Assembly (NCBI GenBank): GCA_044228505.1
Contig: JBGAUT010000019.1
Coordinates: 42,984-106,983, forward strand
Length of the DNA: 64,000 bases
DNA from: JAEUKA01 sp044228505
Lineage (GTDB): Bacteria > Myxococcota_A > Polyangia > Palsa-1104 > JAEUJZ01
Direction of reading: 5' to 3'
Shown: positions 63,193 to 64,000 of the stretch, in pieces
How the letters are laid out: each line of letters begins with the position of its first letter
Numbering within the stretch: position 1 is the stretch's first letter
Translations under genes and position numbers: made by a program
The notes under the pieces: model-generated
Database searches by the model: none
Seen by the model: only the letters and a program-made list of their open reading frames with translations
What the model was told of the DNA's origin: nothing

Positions 63193-64000
63193 ATGAGCGT
63201 GAAGGGCATGGATGTCTTCTCGCTGCGCGACAGCGTGGTGGGTGAATACAAGCAGTTCGCAACCTCGTTCACGACGATATTTGCGGAGGACATCCGGCGT
63301 CAGGTCGAGGCCATTTATGCCGAAGACCGCTACTGGCCGGAACCCCTGATTCAGATCAATCCCAACTACCAGCGCGTCACCACGGTTGAGAAACTGGCGA
63401 AGGAAGGCTTGCTGGAACCGGGCTGCGCGGAGATCTTCCGCACGGGTAAGAGTGCCGAGTCGCCGCGTGGGGAGCCGCTTACACTATTCAAGCATCAGGA
63501 AGAAGCTCTGGCGCTTGCTTCTGACGGTGAGAGCTATGTCGTTACGACCGGCACTGGCTCTGGGAAGTCGCTCTGTTTCTTCATTCCCATCGTAAACGCG
63601 GTCCTGGCTGAGAAGCGACAAGGCGGCGCTCGGCGAACCCGCGCCATCGTCATCTATCCGATGAATGCTCTCGCCAACAGCCAACGTGATGAGCTTGTAA
63701 AGTACGTCCAGAATGTGCCGGGTGAGCCGGTGACGTTCGCGATTTACACTGGTCAAGAGCGTGCGGAAGAGCGGCAGCGGATCTCTGAGAATCCCCCAGA
63801 CATTCTGCTGACCAACTTCATGATGCTTGAGCTGCTGATGACTCGTCAGGACGAGCTGGACCGACGAGTGATTGGCAACTGTGCCGGACTGCGATTCCTG
63901 GTACTCGATGAGCTTCATACCTATCGGGGCCGACAGGGGGCAGACGTTGCGCTGCTGGTTCGGCGGGTCCGCGAGCGACTGTCGCCCGAGCGGCTCCAGT
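63193..64000 (+). CDS. DEAD/DEAH-box helicase, COG1205 type, N-terminal part only
   Basis: About 269 residues to the right edge; the gene continues. In-frame ATGs at 63181, 63193 and 63208 are possible; 63193 has a GGAG site. Walker A is TTGTGSGKSLCFF, motif Ia IVIYPMNALA, and Walker B VLDELHTYRGRQGADVALL, which is the signature of COG1205 helicases, whose C-terminus bears a DUF1998 Cys cluster (MrfA/YprA, DrmA/B-like proteins). Some relatives repair DNA and some belong to phage-defence systems such as DISARM. The genes that would decide are outside the window. Confidence 0.85.
   Translation, partial: MSVKGMDVFSLRDSVVGEYKQFATSFTTIFAEDIRRQVEAIYAEDRYWPEPLIQINPNYQRVTTVEKLAKEGLLEPGCAEIFRTGKSAESPRGEPLTLFKHQEEALALASDGESYVVTTGTGSGKSLCFFIPIVNAVLAEKRQGGARRTRAIVIYPMNALANSQRDELVKYVQNVPGEPVTFAIYTGQERAEERQRISENPPDILLTNFMMLELLMTRQDELDRRVIGNCAGLRFLVLDELHTYRGRQGADVALLVRRVRERLSPERLQ

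Overview
The window looks like a chromosomal segment of a Myxococcota-type (deltaproteobacterial) bacterium. This is inferred from gene content, not from a marker-gene search. The signs are several Hanks-type Ser/Thr kinases, many lipoproteins including Cys-rich and VWA-type ones, a roadblock/LC7 protein, a probable MYXO-CTERM surface protein, a thrombospondin-3/OmpA porin, a LexA with a myxobacteria-like operator, and high-GC codon use. No rRNA, tRNA, CRISPR array or standard insertion sequence was seen.

Positions 1-36.6 kb are mostly a conserved core: a 5'-cut sigma-54 activator, a roadblock protein, the prfB/aminotransferase/RlmL-like operon on the minus strand, the rimP-nusA-ylxR-infB-ylxP operon on the plus strand, a porin plus very large PHP-domain lipoprotein pair, an ethanolamine ammonia-lyase large subunit (eutB) without eutC beside it, lexA, RNase HI, a membrane-anchored kinase, trpS-malQ-methyltransferase, a HAD hydrolase, and a DUF2252/radical SAM/PpsR operon. 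prfB carries the programmed +1 frameshift, and the rimP operon has an intrinsic-terminator-like hairpin 11 nt before its first start codon.

Positions 36.7-53.2 kb are accessory. A tyrosine recombinase (46454-47749) ends one base from a 76-77 bp module that occurs three times (37344-37420, 44180-44256, 46377-46452) with the same internal spacing. At two copies the module runs straight into a Hanks kinase gene that begins at the catalytic-loop KPxN motif and lacks the whole N-lobe. At the third, only about ten kinase codons remain. At the middle copy the last codons of a second recombinase gene survive. This reads as a family of integrative elements that target the HRDxKPxN-coding sequence of kinase genes, or as a recombinase-driven kinase shuffling system. 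One truncated kinase is fused to a globin, an alpha/beta hydrolase and a cyclase-like domain. Also here are a probable PaxB/Pyr4-type membrane terpene cyclase, an XRE-HTH/EgtD-like methyltransferase fusion, a KGG protein and several small zinc-ribbon proteins, two of which look paralogous.

Positions 53.4-64 kb hold two paralogous VWA lipoproteins flanking a decayed beta-propeller lipoprotein pseudogene, more secreted proteins, a full-length kinase with a C-terminal extracytoplasmic region, and the start of a COG1205-type helicase that runs off the right edge.
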